DNA of 31,108 bases, taken from contig BFEA01000517.1 in the NCBI GenBank assembly GCA_003427395.1, positions 558,886 to 589,993 of the forward strand. Direction: 5' to 3'. This DNA is from Chara braunii (lineage: Eukaryota; Streptophyta; Charophyceae; Charales; Characeae). Of the stretch, positions 27,571 through 31,108 are shown in pieces (positions within the stretch are counted from its first letter, which is position 1; every line of letters starts with the position of its first letter). The translations under genes were made by a program, and so were the position numbers. The notes below the pieces were generated by a model, which made no database searches, was not told the DNA's origin, and saw only the letters and a program-made list of their open reading frames with translations.

Positions 27571-27720
27571 AAGGAGGGATAAGTGTAGGAGGAGACGATC
27601 TGGATCTGGACTTGGACGTCGGGTTGGCAATCAGAAGGGTGAAACAACAAAGCAGGTAGGGTGGGCAATACGTCGAGACACGTCGGGATCGCACTTGCAG
27701 CTCACATATATGTTTGACGT

Positions 27721-27842
27721 CCCTAACGACGACCCTAACGACGACCCTAACGACGGCCCTAACGACGACGACGACGACCAAGAAGAAGAAGAAGAAGACG
27801 AAGAAGAAGAAGAAGAAGAAGAAGAAGAAGAAGAAGAAGAAG
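27721..27842 (+). repeat. 12-bp CCCTAACGACGA repeats and GAA tract
   Basis: Four copies of CCCTAACGACGA (27721, 27733, 27745 with a final G, 27757) lead into CGA triplets and then a GAA microsatellite of about 60 nt. Confidence 0.85.
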
Positions 27843-28206
27843 AGTGAAAACAGGGTGCGTTTCTGCCAGGCTACGACAATTTCCCGGATGCGTTTCGGCG
27901 AGGCTGCAAGAAATGAGTGGGGCACGAAATAAGATATACAGTATTTCTCGGGGGAGGTGGGGAGGGGGGGGGGTTCTCGTTCTAGATGGATGTGACCTGT
28001 TGTTGAGAAGGTGGGAGTGGGTAGGAGGAGACTGAGGAGTGATTCCGGAAGTGGAGCGGGTGGATATCAATAAGTAGTACAGTATTTCTGTGCGGAGGAA
28101 TGAAATGAAGAGGAGAAAGGAAATGGAGAATGAAGGGTAGAGAGGAAAAACAAGGAGGGAGATGGAGTTTAAGTGCTGCTGCCGAAATCATCCCACAAAA
28201 AAGTTG

Positions 28207-28234
28207 TACCGTCTTCCTCCGGAGGAAGACGGTA
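28207..28234. repeat. 28-nt perfect palindrome
   Basis: The arms TACCGTCTTCCTCC and GGAGGAAGACGGTA are exact reverse complements with no spacer. The palindrome ends 4 nt before the 24-bp tandem array. Confidence 0.85.
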
Positions 28235-28238
28235 AAAC

Positions 28239-28358
28239 GTACGGACATTATCGTGGGAAGATGTACGGACATTATCGAGGGAAGATGTACGGACATTATC
28301 GAGGGAAGATGTACGGACATTATTGAGGGAAGATGTACGGACATTATCCAGGGAAGAT
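28239..28358 (+). repeat. 24-bp minisatellite, five copies
   Basis: Units of GTACGGACATTATCGAGGGA plus AGAT start at 28239, 28263, 28287, 28311 and 28335, with one or two changes in the outer copies. Confidence 0.9.
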
Positions 28359-28576
28359 GGTAGTCTGAGATGCTCCTCTGATGAGGACTGAAATATGCAA
28401 AAAAGGTGTATCTATAGAGCACCTTATTAATATACATCAGTATCGCTGTATCTATAGACTGAATGAAAAATGCTTAAAATAATAAGAATGAGCAGAGTTT
28501 CCTTGTAAAAAAAAACAAAAAAAAATAATGCTAAAAAACATATCTAGACATAAGGACCGTGCTTTCTATTCGAGGG

Positions 28577-28584
28577 AAGATGGT

Positions 28585-28624
<40 letters not shown>

Positions 28625-28630
28625 TGGTAG
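28577..28630 (-). repeat. Poly(T) tract between 10-bp direct repeats
   Basis: AAGATGGTAG at 28577-28586 and 28621-28630 flanks 32 T (28588-28619), i.e. poly(A) on the minus strand. This looks like a target duplication around an insertion reduced to its tail. The 3' flank also resembles 28354-28385 (GATGGTAGTCTGAGATGC), so local duplication is an alternative. Confidence 0.55.
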
Positions 28631-28665
28631 TTTGAAATGCCCTTCTGATGTCTATTAAGTTGTAA

Positions 28666-28791
28666 CTCGGAGGGAACATACTAGATTTCTAGTATGTTTA
28701 TGAATGTCTCGGAGGGAACATACTAGATTTCTAGTATGTTTATGAATGTCTCGGAGGGAACATACTAGATTTCTAGTATGTTTATGAATGT
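28666..28791 (+). repeat. 42-bp tandem repeat, three copies, each a hairpin
   Basis: Identical units start at 28666, 28708 and 28750. Each contains AACATACTAG and CTAGTATGTT around the loop ATTT, a perfect 10-bp stem. Confidence 0.9.
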
Positions 28792-29258
28792 CGTCATATG
28801 GTGTGTAGCATTACTGCGCTTTGGGCATTTAACTTTGATGTTTCTGGCCTCGATGTCGGCTTTTCCTGAACCGAAAACGTCAGATCCCACTGGCGGGGGA
28901 CCACTCGGCCCTTTGCCATCTGCCCCTCTATTGCACAAGAATATTTTCTGCCTTCTCTGTCTGCCCCGGCGTCAACGTTGTGCCCCAATTCAAAGTTTGA
29001 AACGAAGTGGTTGATTTCGTGTATGTTGACGTGGCAGCCGTTTTGCTGCTGGAGTGTTATGGTTGCTCTTCCTCCTCCTCGTCCTCCTGCTCGTCCTCCT
29101 TCTCTTCCTCCTTCTCTTACTCCTCTTCCTCCTCTCCCTCCTCTTCCTCTTCTTCCTTCTCCCTGTCCTTCTCCCACATTCCCTCACCTTCCTCCTCCTA
29201 CAGTCCTGCTACTACCACGTTACCTCCACTTCCAACAGTTCACAAGGGAGTTCTCTAT

Positions 29259-29261
<3 letters not shown>
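28792..29261. other. Noncoding with CCT/CTT-rich tract
   Basis: A pyrimidine-rich microsatellite (CCTCCTCTT-type) spans about 29068-29200. No gene is recognised. Confidence 0.45.
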
Positions 29262-29331
<70 letters not shown>

Positions 29332-29338
29332 GACAGAC

Positions 29339-29398
<60 letters not shown>
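29262..29398 (+). repeat. GA microsatellite with GACA core
   Basis: A GA run of about 48 nt, a GACA/GACAGA block near 29310-29343, then another GA run. The poly-Arg/Glu and poly-Ser/Leu frames over it are artefacts. Confidence 0.95.
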
Positions 29399-29402
<4 letters not shown>

Positions 29403-29706
29403 ATAACGGCTGCAATATGAGAATGGCATTGCAAATTCACCACAGATAACGCAAACCTTTATGTTTAACCAAGCACAACCGAAGAAGTACCAACATGGTC
29501 TGGCGTCCAAAAAAAAAAAAAAAAAAAAAAAGCATTCACTCTAAAAGTGACCGGAGACCTTACGATTTCACTTGAGGAGCAGCTGCATTCTCTCTAGTAG
29601 AGGGGCCATCTCAGCCTGCTCCCGTCTTCTCCTGAATAGAACGTAGTACGTACAATCATTATCGCTTTATATAGAGTAAGTCATTATGGCTCTATATACA
29701 CTAGAG
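29399..29706. other. Noncoding with poly(A) and AT hairpin
   Basis: A 23-A run lies at 29509-29531. A perfect 9-bp hairpin TATATAGAG/CTCTATATA occupies 29668-29698. No gene is recognised. Confidence 0.4.
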
Positions 29707-29708
29707 TA

Positions 29709-30262
29709 GAGGTGGACCCCACCGCCCGGCGGCTGGAAATTTAAAGGCATGGAAGGGCCATTTCGGACCCCACCGGGCCGCCAGGAAGTTTTGCAGAGGT
29801 CTGGCGACGTCGATTTTAGACCCCACCGCCGTTGCCAAACCACCGCCAGCCGTGTTTCTACATGGCTGGCGGATGGAAAAGTCTCCGCCCGCAGCCGGCG
29901 CTGTTTTCCAAAACGCCCTCCAACAGGGTAGGGAGGGCAAAGCGCCAGCCGTTGGCATCGGAGGCCAGCGAAGGGTGGTGCAGTGAACGGGTGTCACGGG
30001 CGTACGTTTGGTCCAGGCCGAAACAGCACAAGCCAACCCGAAAGGCTAGCATGTCCTCTGGTCCATGCAGGCTGTCCGTGCTTTCCTTTTCGGGAGGGGA
30101 CCCTCTCGGGTTTCCTAAAACGGCAAGCGAGGCCGTTTCCAAAACACCGCCAGAAGTCGGCGGTGGGGTCTGCACGAATCGTGCCAAAACATTTCCACCG
30201 ACGTTGCCCAGCAACCGGCGGCCAACTTCCTTTTCCAGCCGCCGGGCGGTGGGGTCCACCCC
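29709..30262. mobile_element. 554-bp TIR element with TA target sites
   Basis: The left end GAGGTGGACCCCACCGCCCG and the inverted right end match over about 31 bp with one difference. TA flanks both sides (29707-29708 and 30263-30264). The 10-mer GACCCCACCG recurs at 29715, 29766 and 29819, and inverted at 30161 and 30247, like subterminal transposase sites. It is GC-rich, codes for nothing recognised, and is probably a non-autonomous element of Tc1/mariner target type. Confidence 0.65.
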
Positions 30263-30303
30263 TAAGTTGCTCCACCCAAACACACACAGCTACAATGAGC
30301 GTA

Positions 30304-30471
30304 AGGGTCTCGCCGCACGGCACACGAAATGAAACGAAACGAGTGCATCTGCCCACGAAAGGTGGCAAAATACACTCGTTTCTATTTATAGCAAACCGAT
30401 GAACCTGGCCATTTTCTGCTGTAAGATGCACTCGTTTCGTTTTTCGTTTCGTGTCCCGTCCGGTGACGCCC
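30304..30471. mobile_element. 168-bp TIR element with TA target sites
   Basis: The ends are imperfect inverted repeats of about 47 bp: the left end starts AGGGTCTCGCC, the inverted right end GGGCGTCACC, and the inner parts share ACGAAACGAGTGCATCT (30334-30350 with 30424-30440). TA lies on both sides (30302-30303, 30472-30473). It starts only 38 bp after the end of the previous element. Confidence 0.55.
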
Positions 30472-30635
30472 TAAGTTCCATTCACGGGACTCGGTTGGTT
30501 GTGACTCTTGTGAGGATTCCCGGGCTCGATTCTGTTTTTAATGAAAATCTCACGCTTGAGGGGGGAAAAGCAAGGGGGGGGAGGGGAATCCCGGAAATTC
30601 TATTCAGGGGAATACGGGGCTGTCAAAGCCTTTGT

Positions 30636-31108
30636 GACAATTAGTTTATCTGTGGGGTGGGATGTGTCATTTGCTTTGTTTCCCTGTCAGGTTTGGTTTC
30701 CTCCTCCTTTGCTTTACCTCTGTTTTGCCTTTTGGGTGCGTGGGTCCTTGTGACACACGGGGATGGGGGAAGCCAGTGCTCAACCTGTCATCCACTTGGC
30801 AGGCCTTGTACGTAAGGTGATGAACAGATGGGGCTTTCCGTCCTTCCTTCTTTTCCTTTCCTTGTTTTGCCTTTTTCCGCCTTTGCGCTCCGATTCACAG
30901 TGTGACAAAAAAGAAAGAAAAAAAGAAAAAAAGAAAAAAGATACGTTGATCTGTGGGATGTGTTATTTGCTTTGTGATAATTGGATCATCTTTCTTTCCC
31001 TATCTTTCTTTCCCTGTCAGGTTTGGTTTCCTCCTCCCCTTCTTTACCTCTTTGCCTTTTGGCTGCGTGCAAGTGGGTCCTTGTGACACACGGGGATGGG
31101 GGCAGCCA
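30636..31108 (+). repeat. ~330-bp period tandem repeat, continues off the right edge
   Basis: The block from CCCTGTCAGGTTTGGTTTCC to GTGACACACGGGGATGGGGG (30682-30775) recurs at 31012-31105. CTGTGGG..GATGTGTCATTTGC (about 30651) recurs near 30951. The second copy differs by small indels and ends at the window edge. Confidence 0.75.

Noticed and set aside
27103-27925. Long minus-strand frames up to 269 codons
   Set aside because: Composed almost wholly of Ser/Leu/Phe from purine-rich repeats on the other strand.
28978-29510. Frames with Arg-Glu or Ser-Leu dipeptide runs
   Set aside because: Direct translation of the GA/GACA microsatellite.

Overview
The window looks like repeat-dominated nuclear DNA of a streptophyte (green plant lineage). 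The reasons are Ty3/gypsy-type LTR retrotransposon genes with pol order RT, RNase H, integrase, a primer binding site complementary to the 3' end of plant-type tRNA-Asp, small inverted-repeat elements and abundant microsatellites. The Gag/Pol wording resembles what I remember of repeats from the charophyte alga Chara braunii; that is recollection, not a search result. No host protein gene, rRNA or intact tRNA gene can be supported.

Region 1 (1-9.0 kb) is a retrotransposon cut by the left edge: the C-terminal part of a Gag with a damaged zinc knuckle joined to a retropepsin (1-1875), then a long pol frame (1866-5237). Only 165 nt after the pol stop a second, Gag-like coding region begins (5403-8176). 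It is broken by two in-frame TAG codons and one -1 frame change, and ends in an intact zinc knuckle. Its 3' flank holds about five copies of a ~45-bp unit with C-run/G-run arms (8.77-9.02 kb).

Region 2 (9.0-17.3 kb) has no convincing gene but is unusually rich in perfect or near-perfect inverted repeats. Three arrays stand out: ~180-bp units each carrying a hairpin (about 11.9-12.8 kb); eight hairpins with a constant core and arms that differ between copies yet stay complementary (14.5-15.2 kb); and five ~124-bp units that each predict a three-way junction (15.48-16.1 kb). The second array is the strongest unexplained signal here, because paired changes in the arms point to selection on, or copying of, folded structure.

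Region 3 (17.8-19.4 kb) is a short LTR element: a 152-bp direct repeat at both ends, a tRNA-Asp primer binding site, a probable leader intron and a gag frame, but no pol. An 11-N assembly gap sits just before the downstream repeat, so its true content is uncertain.

Region 4 (19.4-31.1 kb) is gene-free. It holds tRNA-like (SINE-type) fragments, two copies of a ~122-bp MITE with 3-bp target duplications, two larger TA-flanked inverted-repeat elements, several minisatellites, long purine/pyrimidine microsatellites (GAA, GGA, GA, AAT, CTTT), a poly(T) tract between 10-bp direct repeats, and a ~330-bp tandem repeat running off the right edge. Most long open frames there are low-complexity artefacts.
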